DNA of 60,128 nt from a virus. The notes under the pieces were generated by a model, which had not been told where the DNA came from, ran no database searches, and saw only the letters and a list, made by a program, of their open reading frames with translations. Location: the IMG/VR virus record IMGVR_UViG_3300007908_000001, positions 1-60,128 of that record. The stretch is one strand, 5' to 3'. Positions within the stretch are counted from its first letter, which is position 1; every line of letters starts with the position of its first letter. Below, one piece after another: positions 1 through 8,434 of the stretch. The position numbers were made by a program, and so were the translations under genes.

Positions 1-99
1 CACACGCTGATTTAAAATTATTGAAGAGCCATGCGTCTAACTCTAACGCAGGTGGCGTATTCTCGCGGACAGCCCGCGTAACCTGCGCTGCTTTATCGA
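1..99. repeat. Terminal direct repeat, left copy (contig closure)
   Basis: Bases 1-99 are identical to bases 60030-60128. The repeat lies inside one open reading frame, which stays in frame when the copies are merged. The simplest reading is an assembly overlap on a circular or circularly permuted genome of 60,029 bp, not a biological repeat. A length of 99 is typical of a k-mer overlap. Confidence 0.95.
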
Positions 100-859
100 A
101 TACTTCCGCTTTATCTTCGGCTGTAATCCGTTTACAGAACGCTCTAATGTCCGGAGTTTTAGCGTACTGCTCGTCTGTCATATTCCACGACTGTTTCGCT
201 AGATTTACGTAGAGGATAACGTAGTAATCGCAGTCGAACATTTCCGCATAAGCTACGGTTTGGCGAACGTGTGAATCTTCCGCAGTCTTCATCGAGTAAT
301 GCGACGTACGTGCCGGCGTAGTTTGCTTCGACTTTACCTCGATGCCTACGCGAATCTGTTCACCGTTATCCGTTACATACGACATGATTCCGTCCGGTGC
401 TCCGTATAGATAGAATGATTCGCCGTCGTGAGTGACGCGTTTATTCGTCTTGGCGAAGTCTTCAAACATCGGAGTGCCGTCTTCATTCCGCAGGAACTTA
501 AAGCGCGGCGCGTTTCCGGTTAGCTTTTCGTAGTTGCGTTCGATCGCGAGTAATTCGCGCTGTATTAAATCTCCGGAAATCGTTCCGAGTTTTTGCCAGC
601 GTCCGCGAAACGGCTTATTACGGAATGAATCGCGCTTACCGCCTTTCGCCTTAACGTATAATTCCCGCGGGCAATCGCCCAAACTCGACGGGCTGAAATA
701 TGGGCGCTTCGGCCATACCTTCGGAGGATTCGAGTACCATTTCGCAATCTGCGAGTCTAAATCGTTATCCCACGTTTCGGGTAGCGAGAACCAGTCGTCC
801 AATAGCGCAATTAAATCGCCTTCTATTTGCGTTGATAAGTCCGTTGTGAAATCCGTCAA
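1..859 (-). CDS. RecB/Cas4-like PD-(D/E)XK exonuclease (N-terminal 286 codons; continues at 60029)
   Basis: Reading from a TTG at 857-859, the frame stays open to base 1. It continues in the right-hand end of the window to a TGA at 59884-59886, giving 334 residues on the closed circle. The nuclease core is visible: an Asp in GAPDG (about residue 156) and GIEVKSK (E174, K176), the D...ExK pattern of RecB/Cas4-type nucleases. The sequence SLGDCPRELY near residue 60 fits the start of such domains. The TTG is chosen because GGGAGGG lies just upstream, and the stop of the preceding gene (861-863) is almost adjacent. Phage members of this family act as recombination exonucleases in DNA replication. 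Here the gene sits downstream of DNA polymerase, with SSB and a RuvC-like resolvase in the same operon. No separate recombinase was recognised. Confidence 0.85.
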   Translation of the reverse strand, partial: MTDFTTDLSTQIEGDLIALLDDWFSLPETWDNDLDSQIAKWYSNPPKVWPKRPYFSPSSLGDCPRELYVKAKGGKRDSFRNKPFRGRWQKLGTISGDLIQRELLAIERNYEKLTGNAPRFKFLRNEDGTPMFEDFAKTNKRVTHDGESFYLYGAPDGIMSYVTDNGEQIRVGIEVKSKQTTPARTSHYSMKTAEDSHVRQTVAYAEMFDCDYYVILYVNLAKQSWNMTDEQYAKTPDIRAFCKRITAEDKAEVFDKAAQVTRAVRENTPPALELDAWLFNNFKSAC

Positions 860-860
860 A

Positions 861-1928
861 TTATCGCCCTCCCTTCGCAATATCCTTGCGGTCTTCCGCG
901 AAGCATGCGATTTCGGCAGCTACTCGATATCGCCCCTTCACTACCGCGAATGATGTCGACGAGTTTTTCGTGACTTCCAAGATATCACCGTTGGATACAC
1001 CATTTGCGCAGCAATCGTTCTTCACACGGATAATGTCGCCTTTTCTCAATTCATTTGGCTTACGTCCCGCCTTCGTAAATAATTCGGTTGCTTCCGCTTG
1101 TGCAACGGCTTTCTCGTATTCCGCCTTTTCTGCGTCAGTTGCGTGGCGCATTTCGGAGTATAGCGTCCAGTTCGATGACGTAGGGCCCCCGATTACTTGG
1201 ACGCGAGCGTCGTCGCTGCCCGTTTCAGTAAGTTTACCGATGTCGCCTACGTCATTCTCCGAGTTAATCGAATTCCCCGTAATAACTACGATGTCGCCTA
1301 CGGATGGTTTCTTCGGGGGTTCGACCGTATACGCTTCGAGGTCTTGTGCGCGGAAGTAATCGACTTTCTCTCCGATTGTCACGCGGATATTGTACGGATC
1401 GTCGCCATAATAGCCTACGGAACTCACCGATACACGTCCGACTTCTCCACCGTGAATGCGATTGAATTGACCGCTTGTAAGCGCCTTGACGCGCATTCTG
1501 TACGTGAAAACTGCGGTTAAATCCGGCTGATGCTGTGTTTCTAACGCAGATACACGCTTGTCTAGCGAAGCTACATCACTTTCCACCGCGCTCACTTTAT
1601 CCGTAACCATTTCCGCGAATGGTGCGCTGACTTTCGGCGCGGTTTGCGCGACTTTTCGGTATAACGGATTTACACTACATCCCCGCATATATCCGTCATC
1701 GATTCCGGCATCGTTAGTAAATCGCACTGGATGCGGTATTCCGTAAAAATCCTTATTCCGAATCGTAATTTCGTAATACTCGCCGGTGCTACTATTTAAG
1801 AATACGTCGCCCGTCTGCGCGTCTAGGAAGTCGTTGGCAACCTTCGTATATTCCTCGCCATCATACGCAATCTTCGTGATTTCTCCATTAGTCATGTCGA
1901 TAGTTTTAATGCCTTCTAACCTCGCCAA
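861..1928 (-). CDS. Hypothetical protein with SH3/KOW-like segments
   Basis: A 355-residue protein with no recognised enzyme. A coiled-coil-prone stretch (about residues 110-135: DKVSAVESDVASLDKRVSAL) separates an N-terminal part from a C-terminal half. The C-terminal half holds two short beta-rich segments, each opening with a Gly-Asp-Ile-(Val/Ile) motif (VGDIVVITGN near 207, KGDIIRVKND near 303). They resemble the SH3-like modules of three other proteins of this genome (50.2, 52.0 and 58.9 kb). The start is TTG at 1926-1928, behind a weak GGGGCGG. It lies directly downstream of DNA polymerase in the same operon, so a DNA-metabolism role is possible but not shown. Confidence 0.8.
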   Translation of the reverse strand: MARLEGIKTIDMTNGEITKIAYDGEEYTKVANDFLDAQTGDVFLNSSTGEYYEITIRNKDFYGIPHPVRFTNDAGIDDGYMRGCSVNPLYRKVAQTAPKVSAPFAEMVTDKVSAVESDVASLDKRVSALETQHQPDLTAVFTYRMRVKALTSGQFNRIHGGEVGRVSVSSVGYYGDDPYNIRVTIGEKVDYFRAQDLEAYTVEPPKKPSVGDIVVITGNSINSENDVGDIGKLTETGSDDARVQVIGGPTSSNWTLYSEMRHATDAEKAEYEKAVAQAEATELFTKAGRKPNELRKGDIIRVKNDCCANGVSNGDILEVTKNSSTSFAVVKGRYRVAAEIACFAEDRKDIAKGGR

Positions 1929-1947
1929 ATTTATCCGCCCCGTTTCG

Positions 1948-4113
1948 TTATAATTTCGGTACTTCTTTTCCGCTTAGGAACTCGTCAAGCGTAATTGAGT
2001 CCGACCATCTTCGCTGAATCTCGATATCCGTCCCATTATCAACGCCGTCAATTAAGAATGATTGCGTCATAACTTCGTTAAGTATCCGGAAATCTTCCTC
2101 CGTAGCTGTATCCGGCATGAGTACGAGTATTTCGTCGTGTATAGCGCCGAAGTGTTTCCAACCGCGTTGCCTTGCGACTTTATCGAGTTCGACTAGCGTT
2201 ACCTTTGTCTGTATCGCCGCGAGTCCTTGAATCCGTGCGTTAGGCCCTTGACGCATCGCTCGATTACGCTTCGGATCATATCGCCTTGTATCGCCTTTAG
2301 CTTCGGGTAATCGGCGTTTACGCTGCTTATCGCCTATCCATACGAATCCGTGCTTATTCGCGAAGGCTTGCGTTTCCTTGATAAACGCGTCAATCTTCCG
2401 ATATTTATTGAAGAAGTTGATTCGGAATTTCTCTGCTTCATCCGGCGTTATTCCTAAACTTTCGGCTATCCCGTACTTACTTGCTCCGTATATCGATTGC
2501 AATAAGACGACTTTCATTTCTTTACGGACTCGCGTATCGCTACCGTCTGCGTTCTTATAACAGTCTTCGTATGGAATCCCGTAATACTCCGCGCCTAGAA
2601 CCGCATACGGGTCTCTACCTTCGGCGAATGCGTCTATTAATATCCGCTCACCGGATTCACTCGCTATCAACCGGACTTCCTGCGCCTTAAAGTCGGCTCC
2701 TACTAGGAAGTAACCGTCCGGCGCCACGAACATCTTACGAGATTTCGGCGATTGGTTCTGTACGTTTATGAGTCCGTCCCTAGATACGGAACCCTCCGTC
2801 TTATCACTTCCGCTACTGAATCTACCTGTACGTGCGCCATTCTGATATAGCCCCGTATGAACGCGCCCTGTCTTCTCCTTTATTAACGTAGGCAATGCGG
2901 TTACATACGTAGATAATAGCTTGTTAACTTCGCGATACTCTAGTAAATCCTTTATAATCGGAAACTCCTTTGATAACGGCTTTAACGTTTGATTGGCGTC
3001 AGTATTTTCGATAGTTTTACCGATATGCGACTCAATAGCAGGCTTTAACTGCGCCGGACTATTTATATTGATATCGCCTAATCCTCCGAATATACTTACG
3101 CTCAATTCTTCGGCTTGTTGCGTTAATTCCTTTCCGTATACCTCCGCATAATCCAAGTCGATAACGTATCCTTCTTTTTCCGTATTAACGAGAATATCCG
3201 TTATCGCCATTTCTACCGTCGTAAAATACTCGTATACTTCCGGCATTTTCTGCATATGCAGCCGTTGGAAGTCGCGAAGCCTCAACGTAACATCGCCGTC
3301 CTTTGCTGCATATGCGACCGCTTCATCTAGCGGAATTTCGTTGAAACCACGATTTCCGAATAGCTCGCCATAAGTCGATGAATCGTCTCTTAGATACTTC
3401 GTAACTAACGGCTTTAACGCGTATGTCATTTCGTTTTCGTTAAGCAGCTTCATAGCTTCCATCGAGTCCCAAGTTAAGCCGCGCAATGTAACGCCGTCAC
3501 GGTCGAGCATGTGTATATCGAATTTAGCGTTATGGGCGATTTTCCCAATCCGCTCATCTTCGTAAATCGGACGCAATCCCTCCGTCACATATTCATGCGG
3601 TAATTGCTCGCCTTCATCGTGTTTAGTCGGAATGTATGCGTGTATGTCCGCCTTGACTGCGCTGATTACGTGGCCGACGATATGATCCGACCATACGTCC
3701 GTACCCGTAGTTTCAACGTCGAATACGATTTCTTCCTCGCTTTCGAGTAGCTTAATGAACCGTTCGAATGCGGGTTTATCCGTTATTAATTCGTAGTTGT
3801 CCGGCATATTATTGACCATATCGCGGAGGCGTTCCGCTTGAATCTCGGCATCAAGTACACGCCACATCCGCAAGGCTTCCGCTTTCGAGAATCGTTTATC
3901 CGGAGAATCTCGTCCGACTTGACCCGCTTCCATTCCGCGCTTGACGGCGTGCAATCGGCGAACGTCCGGCTCCGAATTCTTCATCGCGAATATCCGCGCC
4001 CAAGCGTCCTCAATCGTTTCTATCGACGCCTTCTTCTTCGTAGCTGCCTTCGTAAGCGCGTCGCCGTTAGCGGTAGGATGTCGGATATTTAGCGTTAGTT
4101 TAACGTCGTCCAT
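1948..4113 (-). CDS. Family A DNA polymerase with 3'-5' exonuclease domain
   Basis: A 721-residue replicative polymerase. The proofreading domain shows DVETTGTD (D132, E134) and HNAKFDIHML, the DEDD exonuclease motifs. The polymerase domain has motif A as ADFKAQEVRL (Asp and Glu kept, but not the usual DYSQIELR), motif B in the RKEMKVVLLQSIYGASKYG region, and motif C as HDE near residue 658. The N-terminal 5'-3' exonuclease of bacterial Pol I is absent, as in many phage polymerases. It copies phage DNA together with the helicase, primase and SSB of this genome. Start ATG at 4111-4113. The gene is complete, with no intron, although several free-standing nuclease genes lie upstream. Confidence 0.95.
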   Translation of the reverse strand: MDDVKLTLNIRHPTANGDALTKAATKKKASIETIEDAWARIFAMKNSEPDVRRLHAVKRGMEAGQVGRDSPDKRFSKAEALRMWRVLDAEIQAERLRDMVNNMPDNYELITDKPAFERFIKLLESEEEIVFDVETTGTDVWSDHIVGHVISAVKADIHAYIPTKHDEGEQLPHEYVTEGLRPIYEDERIGKIAHNAKFDIHMLDRDGVTLRGLTWDSMEAMKLLNENEMTYALKPLVTKYLRDDSSTYGELFGNRGFNEIPLDEAVAYAAKDGDVTLRLRDFQRLHMQKMPEVYEYFTTVEMAITDILVNTEKEGYVIDLDYAEVYGKELTQQAEELSVSIFGGLGDININSPAQLKPAIESHIGKTIENTDANQTLKPLSKEFPIIKDLLEYREVNKLLSTYVTALPTLIKEKTGRVHTGLYQNGARTGRFSSGSDKTEGSVSRDGLINVQNQSPKSRKMFVAPDGYFLVGADFKAQEVRLIASESGERILIDAFAEGRDPYAVLGAEYYGIPYEDCYKNADGSDTRVRKEMKVVLLQSIYGASKYGIAESLGITPDEAEKFRINFFNKYRKIDAFIKETQAFANKHGFVWIGDKQRKRRLPEAKGDTRRYDPKRNRAMRQGPNARIQGLAAIQTKVTLVELDKVARQRGWKHFGAIHDEILVLMPDTATEEDFRILNEVMTQSFLIDGVDNGTDIEIQRRWSDSITLDEFLSGKEVPKL

Positions 4114-4119
4114 TTATCG

Positions 4120-4293
4120 CTACACCCCCGTCACATTTAACCGGATATAAAACTCCGTTATTGCCTCGTGATTGTCATCCGCCCAATCGAGGAAACACGG
4201 CTCGTCGCAGAAGTAATGCGCTTTGCGGTCGTCGTAAGCCGCGTCCTCGGGCGTTATAGTAGCGTTGCATTGCGTACATAGTAGCGGGTTCAT
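4120..4293 (-). CDS. Small zinc-ribbon protein, 57 aa
   Basis: The start is set at the ATG at 4291-4293, which overlaps the TGA of the preceding nuclease gene as ATGA and implies translational coupling. The protein opens with MNPLLCTQCN, followed by FCDEPC about 25 residues later, so four Cys can bind one zinc ion. There is no catalytic domain. Such small CxxC proteins are common in phage early operons and may bind nucleic acid or a protein partner. A longer reading from an upstream Met is possible but would overlap the nuclease gene by about 50 bases. Confidence 0.75.
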   Translation of the reverse strand: MNPLLCTQCNATITPEDAAYDDRKAHYFCDEPCFLDWADDNHEAITEFYIRLNVTGV

Positions 4294-4703
4294 AGCGCCG
4301 GCCCCGCATCGTAAGAATCGATCGTCGTATATAAACGCGTCCACGTAGTTTCTGCGTTATCGATGCTGCTCCAATATTCGCTAATTTCGCGGTTAGGCGT
4401 CATGTAGACGGCATTATCGTAAACTCCGATGAAATAATCGCAGTCGTCTTCCGTGTAGACAGCGCCGTTATTCTTCTTACCGCGGATAACGAACCAGTCG
4501 TTGCCGGATTTATTACGTTTGAGAATCGTCTTAATCTGAATCCTGCGTATTGTTCCGTCGCCTTTACGCGTTATTGCGAGGTCAAACGGTTCGGGAACGA
4601 TTGGCTCCAAAACCGTATAACCATTCGCTAGTAACGCTGTCTGCGCAATCAGCTCGGAGTGGCGACCGATCGAAGCTGTTGTCTGCGCTTGTCCGCCTAT
4701 CAT
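4290..4703 (-). CDS. PD-(D/E)XK endonuclease, 137 aa
   Basis: It shows the compact order typical of Holliday-junction-resolvase-like nucleases: GRHSELIAQTALLANGY (an early Glu in helix 1), then PFDLAI (catalytic Asp), then RIQIKT (Q-x-K in place of E-x-K). The length fits a single nuclease domain. Its start overlaps the stop of the next upstream gene (4700), and its stop overlaps the zinc-ribbon gene. A second PD-(D/E)XK protein lies immediately upstream. It could resolve branched DNA or cut a specific DNA site. A RuvC-like protein is also encoded in this operon, so the resolvase role is uncertain. Confidence 0.75.
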   Translation of the reverse strand: MIGGQAQTTASIGRHSELIAQTALLANGYTVLEPIVPEPFDLAITRKGDGTIRRIQIKTILKRNKSGNDWFVIRGKKNNGAVYTEDDCDYFIGVYDNAVYMTPNREISEYWSSIDNAETTWTRLYTTIDSYDAGPAL

Positions 4704-5296
4704 ATTGCGATACCTTTATAGAAGTCAGAGTACGTTCGTATAATGTCGAAGTCGTTATCGTAAACGTCATAAGAACTTTCGACGCCTACCGATACTGTCT
4801 GCTGCTGAACGTGATGACTTGGAACTACGAATGTTCGCTTAGGCGATTTTTCCGAACCATTTGCGACCATGATGTATATATCGCATGTAGGTTTATTTTT
4901 GACGAGATTGAACGTGTGGACGCGTGATTCCTTTATAAAATATTCATTCGCCATTTTCACGTCAATCTTAACTGCCCCGTCTATTAGTAAGTCGTAAGGA
5001 TGTCGTGTAGTCATATGTTCAACGATATATCCTTTATTTCGAAGTAATTCCGCGACTTCAAATTCCGCTTCTTGTCCGTCGTTCGTGTGACTTTCTTTTA
5101 GATCAACACCTAGCTTTCCTGCCCATCCGCGATATGTCCCAAACCTGCTTATGCGGCTGTGGAGGTCATTCCTACCAACACTTTTAAGTTCATCCGCAGT
5201 AGGCATCCTCGAAAGACTTAGGGAGTGCATTACTTCCTTTAATCCCTGTTCAACTTTTTCATCCGTCCATTGAGTTCGTTTTAATTTCGAAGTCAT
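4700..5296 (-). CDS. HNH-repeat plus PD-(D/E)XK homing-type endonuclease
   Basis: A protein of 198 residues in two parts. Residues about 30-70 (MPTADELKSVGRNDLHSRIS, then FGTYRGWAGKLG) match the homing-endonuclease-associated DNA-binding repeat. Residues about 72-120 form a PD-(D/E)XK core: GQEAEFEVAELLRNKGY, then PYDLLI (Asp) and VKIDVKM (D-x-K). The combination suggests a site-specific, selfish-type nuclease rather than a housekeeping enzyme. It is inserted between SSB and another nuclease, and overlaps its downstream neighbour by four bases. No intron or interrupted host gene is visible here. A restriction-type or recombination role is the alternative. Confidence 0.7.
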   Translation of the reverse strand: MTSKLKRTQWTDEKVEQGLKEVMHSLSLSRMPTADELKSVGRNDLHSRISRFGTYRGWAGKLGVDLKESHTNDGQEAEFEVAELLRNKGYIVEHMTTRHPYDLLIDGAVKIDVKMANEYFIKESRVHTFNLVKNKPTCDIYIMVANGSEKSPKRTFVVPSHHVQQQTVSVGVESSYDVYDNDFDIIRTYSDFYKGIAI

Positions 5297-5320
5297 TACG
5301 TTCCCCCTTTCTTTGCCATC

Positions 5321-6076
5321 TTAAAACGGTAAGTCTGATTCTGCTACTTGCGTATTATCGACGGGATTTCCTTCCGACCCTCCCGCTGCTGGGCGTTCGA
5401 GACCGATTAACGAGATATCGAAGCCAGCCGTAATTAGGTTCGTAATCTGCTCCGCTTCGTCCGCTTCAAACAGTAAGCCTTCGAATAGTTTCATATCGAA
5501 CGATTCCGGTGCTTTACCGAGGTTAGCGCGTTGTGCATCCGTCAAGTCTTCTTCCGGGTACATAATCGGCGTAAGGCTTACCGTCGTTGAAGTTCCGCTT
5601 CCTTGCTTCGACAATTCGAACGACATATCGGCTAGTCGCTTTTCATTACGCTTGATAACAGCGTGAATTGCCTGCGCTTGGTTCTTCGATACGTCGACGA
5701 TAATCGGTTCTCCCGAAGTTAAGTCGAAGAATCCCATTGCGAACCGTTGACTTGCGCGGTATTTCGACGCCTCTTGTCCGTGATGATCGTTGAACTCCTT
5801 CGATAAATCCTTGTGATATTTCCACGCCTTATCCCATACGGTGAGATTATCGACTGGATATCCGTTAGCCGATTTCTTTGACGGCTCTTTGGCTACGAAG
5901 CTATTGACGACTTTAAACACGCCGTAACTAAAGAACGTGATTAAATCCGCCGAGCCTAGTACCTTTACCGCTAATGTAGTTCCCGTCTTGAACGACGTAA
6001 ATTCCATTCCGCTACCGCTTTCGTTAGTTGCGTTCAATGCGTTGAGCGCGTCTGCGCCCGATTGATATTGCGTCAC
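5321..6076 (-). CDS. Single-stranded DNA-binding protein (phage type)
   Basis: 251 residues from a GTG at 6074-6076, chosen because AAGGGG lies eight bases upstream and the in-frame sequence before it is arginine-rich and unlike protein. The strongest sign is the acidic C-terminal tail ending ESDLPF, the SSB tip that docks replication partners. The body has the length and GMEFTSFKTG/FFSYGVFKV patches seen in Bacillus-type phage SSBs. I do not see a classic OB-fold motif I could name by position. It lies with polymerase and recombination genes. Function is inferred from the tail and the context. Confidence 0.7.
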   Translation of the reverse strand: MTQYQSGADALNALNATNESGSGMEFTSFKTGTTLAVKVLGSADLITFFSYGVFKVVNSFVAKEPSKKSANGYPVDNLTVWDKAWKYHKDLSKEFNDHHGQEASKYRASQRFAMGFFDLTSGEPIIVDVSKNQAQAIHAVIKRNEKRLADMSFELSKQGSGTSTTVSLTPIMYPEEDLTDAQRANLGKAPESFDMKLFEGLLFEADEAEQITNLITAGFDISLIGLERPAAGGSEGNPVDNTQVAESDLPF

Positions 6077-6090
6077 ATTACCGTCCCCTT

Positions 6091-6207
6091 TTAGTTGTTT
6101 ATTTTCAAGCGTTGGATTACGGCGAAAGTTGCGCTCGATTCGGTCAGCCCTGTTAGTTTGGTCACGGGGAAAACTTCGTCGTCTTTCGCCTTGAATACGC
6201 TGTACAT
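6091..6207 (-). CDS. Small hypothetical protein, 38 aa
   Basis: A short frame starting MYSVFKAKDDEVF and ending KINN just before the SSB ribosome binding site. GGAAG lies seven bases upstream of the ATG, and the amino-acid make-up is ordinary, unlike the arginine-rich overlapping frame. Probably a real small early gene translated just ahead of SSB. No function is recognised. The 130 bases upstream of it (6208-6339) show no convincing gene. Confidence 0.55.
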   Translation of the reverse strand: MYSVFKAKDDEVFPVTKLTGLTESSATFAVIQRLKINN

Positions 6208-6339
6208 GCGGATACTTCCGTGAACCGCTTGGTTCGCCTGTTTCCGCGTGCGTCATCACCGCCACGTATTCTCGTTCCGAACGCCCGCAAACGTGCTTAC
6301 CGTAGTAAATCCGTTTGCCGACGTTCAGCCGGCTTTTTA

Positions 6340-6948
6340 TTAAATAGCTGTCGATTCTAATTCGTCAACTGTTCTCGGATTATCGTGACACCTTTGAACG
6401 TAATCTTCGTAATCTTTCGTTGACATATCGTTTAAGTCCGCCAGGTATTCGATTAATTCGTCAAATTTCCGTTGTTCTAATTCTAAAAGGTCACGATTGT
6501 CTCTGAACCAATCAAATATGTTTCGGTTGCCCTTCGACTCATTTAAATCCGCTCTTAAAGGGATAATATTTTCCTTCTCTGCTCCTACCAATCCTAATGA
6601 AACCGGTATAACATGATCTATATGAAAGTCCTTACTTCCTGTTAAAACACACCTATTCCCGTGTCGGAGTAATACGCTCAACACTTCCTCCTCGGAGATG
6701 GAGGAGATTATACCCCTACTTTTATCCCTATTCTTCAATCGCGAGGCAATGCGACTAAACCTCGAACAACTTCTACAAATACTTCTTCTGTTAGCGAACC
6801 CTAATATTTTAGTAGCGTAGTCATCTAATGCCTTCATTTCCGAACATTTAAAGCAACTTTTAGCTATGACCTCGGCAGATTTATTCTTTAAGTACCTAGC
6901 CCCACCTTTATTTAACCCCTCGGTAAAGCCTGCTATATCTGTATTCAC
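6340..6948 (-). CDS. HNH endonuclease, free-standing
   Basis: A 202-residue HNH nuclease. A zinc finger comes first (CFKCSEM near residue 33 and CRSC near 58). The catalytic core follows: CVLTG, FHIDHVIPVSLG (His-Asp-His), then NIIPLRADLNESKGNR (Asn and basic residues). The gene is more AT-rich than its neighbours, as expected for a mobile homing-type gene. It overlaps the upstream gene by four bases (ATG/stop), and about 130 bases of unassigned sequence lie downstream. It is far from the terminase genes, which argues against the HNH nuclease that helps packaging in some phages. Confidence 0.88.
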   Translation of the reverse strand: MNTDIAGFTEGLNKGGARYLKNKSAEVIAKSCFKCSEMKALDDYATKILGFANRRSICRSCSRFSRIASRLKNRDKSRGIISSISEEEVLSVLLRHGNRCVLTGSKDFHIDHVIPVSLGLVGAEKENIIPLRADLNESKGNRNIFDWFRDNRDLLELEQRKFDELIEYLADLNDMSTKDYEDYVQRCHDNPRTVDELESTAI

Positions 6949-7535
6949 ACGCCCACCTCCGTTCCCACAAACTCGCTAACCGTCGATTTCATCGCCCGAA
7001 ACTGCGCTTCCAACTCGCCTTTCACGTCGTCCATACGGACAGCTTCCGCATGTAAATCGTCAATCTTGCGCTGTATATGTCCTTGCGTAACAGGCGACCT
7101 TGCCCGCGCCTTATTTAACGTAAGCTGTGCGATGTCAACTCCGATGACTGCGATTTCTTCCGTAATCCTTCGATACTCGCGGACAAATTGACGACGCGCC
7201 TTCGATAGTTCGCGTTTGACCGTCGATTGGAATGCGTTTAGGAATACGTTGTCTGACGAATACGTCTTGGCGACGCTTCCTTCGATTTCCTTCCGTTTCT
7301 CCGCGGATGGAAGTACGGTAATAATCCGGTCAACTTTCGGGTCTAGCGCGATCATCGAATCATACTCGTCGTTCTGATAAATCCGCTTGCCGTCCGGTTG
7401 CTTCATAATATAGTGAGCGTCCGCCATAATTTCGTTAGCGAAGTCGATTGCGTTTACCTCCTTGATTCCGTAATATTCGCGGAAACGTTCGATAGCGTGG
7501 ACAGTCGGCGTATATTGCGCTGTTTTAGTAGTCAT
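6945..7535 (-). CDS. Hypothetical protein, 196 aa, helical
   Basis: No family is recognised. The N-terminal half is mixed (HAIERFREYYGIKEVNAIDF, then IIMADAHYIM-type helices). Residues about 100-185 are rich in Arg, Glu, Lys and Ala with heptad-like spacing, so a long helical or coiled-coil C-terminal half is likely. It is the second or third gene of the operon that begins with the sigma-like factor, and its stop overlaps the HNH gene. Start ATG at 7533-7535. Confidence 0.75.
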   Translation of the reverse strand: MTTKTAQYTPTVHAIERFREYYGIKEVNAIDFANEIMADAHYIMKQPDGKRIYQNDEYDSMIALDPKVDRIITVLPSAEKRKEIEGSVAKTYSSDNVFLNAFQSTVKRELSKARRQFVREYRRITEEIAVIGVDIAQLTLNKARARSPVTQGHIQRKIDDLHAEAVRMDDVKGELEAQFRAMKSTVSEFVGTEVGV

Positions 7536-7541
7536 CGCCAG

Positions 7542-7718
7542 TCACCCGACCCTTCTAATGCGGATGCTACGTTGTACGTCCGCCATATCTACGTCGGATT
7601 CGAATCCACCGTTATAGTCGTATTCCGCTTGGTAGCGGTCAAGTAGCGCGTCTTGCGGGATAAAGTCGAGCGTTGTACTTGCGTTTGATTGCGTGAAAAA
7701 TGCGTCGTTATAAGTCAT
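7542..7718 (-). CDS. Small hypothetical acidic protein, 58 aa
   Basis: ATG at 7716-7718 follows GGAGGTAAACGAC, an excellent ribosome binding site. The protein opens MTYNDAFFTQSN and has an acidic middle (QAEYDYNGGFESDVDMADVQ). No family is recognised. It lies seven bases upstream of the next gene and is probably co-transcribed with it. Confidence 0.7.
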   Translation of the reverse strand: MTYNDAFFTQSNASTTLDFIPQDALLDRYQAEYDYNGGFESDVDMADVQRSIRIRRVG

Positions 7719-7824
7719 GTCGTTTACCTCCGATTAGTTTTTTAGTTATACGTATATATTGCGAATGAATTGCGTATACTGCTATTAGACGGATAAGCAC
7801 CGCCGTTAAATACGTAGATGATTG

Positions 7825-7854
7825 TTGCGTTATATGGTATTAGCGTGTTATAAT
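7825..7854 (+). promoter_or_regulatory. Candidate plus-strand promoter, antisense to the sigma-like gene
   Basis: TTGCGT (7825-7830), 18 bases, then TATAAT (7849-7854). It points rightward into the 3' end of the minus-strand gene at 7892-8434, where no plus-strand gene begins until 8597. If active it would make antisense RNA to that gene and could extend into the repressor. Evidence is the boxes alone. Confidence 0.35.
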
Positions 7855-7863
7855 GAATAACTG

Positions 7864-7886
7864 AAGGCGCAGTTAATTACGCCTTT
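7864..7886 (-). terminator. Weak hairpin after the sigma-like gene
   Basis: AAGGCG and CGCCTT arms enclose a 10-base loop, immediately downstream of the stop at 7892. There is no long T-run on the minus strand, so full termination is unlikely. It may attenuate transcription between the sigma-like gene and the rest of the operon. Confidence 0.35.
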
Positions 7887-7891
7887 ACAAA

Positions 7892-8434
7892 TTAAATAGC
7901 TTGCGCGGATAATTCCGTGCGACAAGTTTTACGAAATCGCTTGATGTAGCTTAGATGTCCCGAAGGTTGTCCCGTAAGTACTTCCGCCAAGAAGTGGGAA
8001 ATTTCGGTGTCGTCTGTGTAACCATCAGCCCATGCGTTCAGTATCATCTCTTTACGACGATCATTCTGCGCCAACAGATTGATCGTCTCTTTTATTTCTA
8101 GTTCAGCCGATGCGACGTTCGCCAAAACGTCTTCCGGATCGTATTCGATTGCTTGTCCTTCGTCATCTATAGTGGATAAGTCTGCAATGTGTTCCGCGTA
8201 CTCTCTTCGGTTCCGCTTTAAAGCATCATTAACTTCTCTGTGTATTAGCTTCAATATATACCGCTTGTGGTTTTTATTGTTTTCATTTAGCGCTAAATAC
8301 TTTCCTACCCGCAAGAAGGCTCTCCGCTCCACGTTTCCAGTGTTTGTCACCTTGTGTGAAATGGTGCTAACGGTGCGATAAATACTTTCCATAACCCAAT
8401 CATTTTGATAACTATGAATTTCGTAAACTCTCAT
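7892..8434 (-). CDS. Sigma-70-like transcription factor
   Basis: 180 residues. The C-terminal part (about residues 118-175) looks like sigma region 4: NLLAQNDRRKEMILNAWADG, then TEISHFLAEVL and YIKRFRKTCRTEL, a helix-turn-helix with the usual run of basic residues. The N-terminal part (RRAFLRVGKYLAL, LKLIHREVNDALKRNRRE) could hold a region-2-like helix pair. It is the first gene after the operator-promoter at 8532-8562 and so should be made early and be repressed in the lysogen. It probably directs host RNA polymerase to middle or late phage promoters. The start follows GGAGGAGAGATA. The alternative is a helix-turn-helix protein without sigma activity. Confidence 0.65.
   Translation of the reverse strand: MRVYEIHSYQNDWVMESIYRTVSTISHKVTNTGNVERRAFLRVGKYLALNENNKNHKRYILKLIHREVNDALKRNRREYAEHIADLSTIDDEGQAIEYDPEDVLANVASAELEIKETINLLAQNDRRKEMILNAWADGYTDDTEISHFLAEVLTGQPSGHLSYIKRFRKTCRTELSAQAI

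Noticed and set aside
534-1520. Long plus-strand frames opposite the nuclease and the 0.9 kb gene
   Set aside because: They are antisense shadows of well-supported minus-strand genes; similar plus frames opposite the tape measure, scaffold and reductase genes were dropped for the same reason.
6077-6265. N-terminal extension of the SSB gene
   Set aside because: In-frame sequence is arginine-rich and atypical, overlaps a better small frame (6091-6207), and the GTG at 6076 has a clear ribosome binding site.
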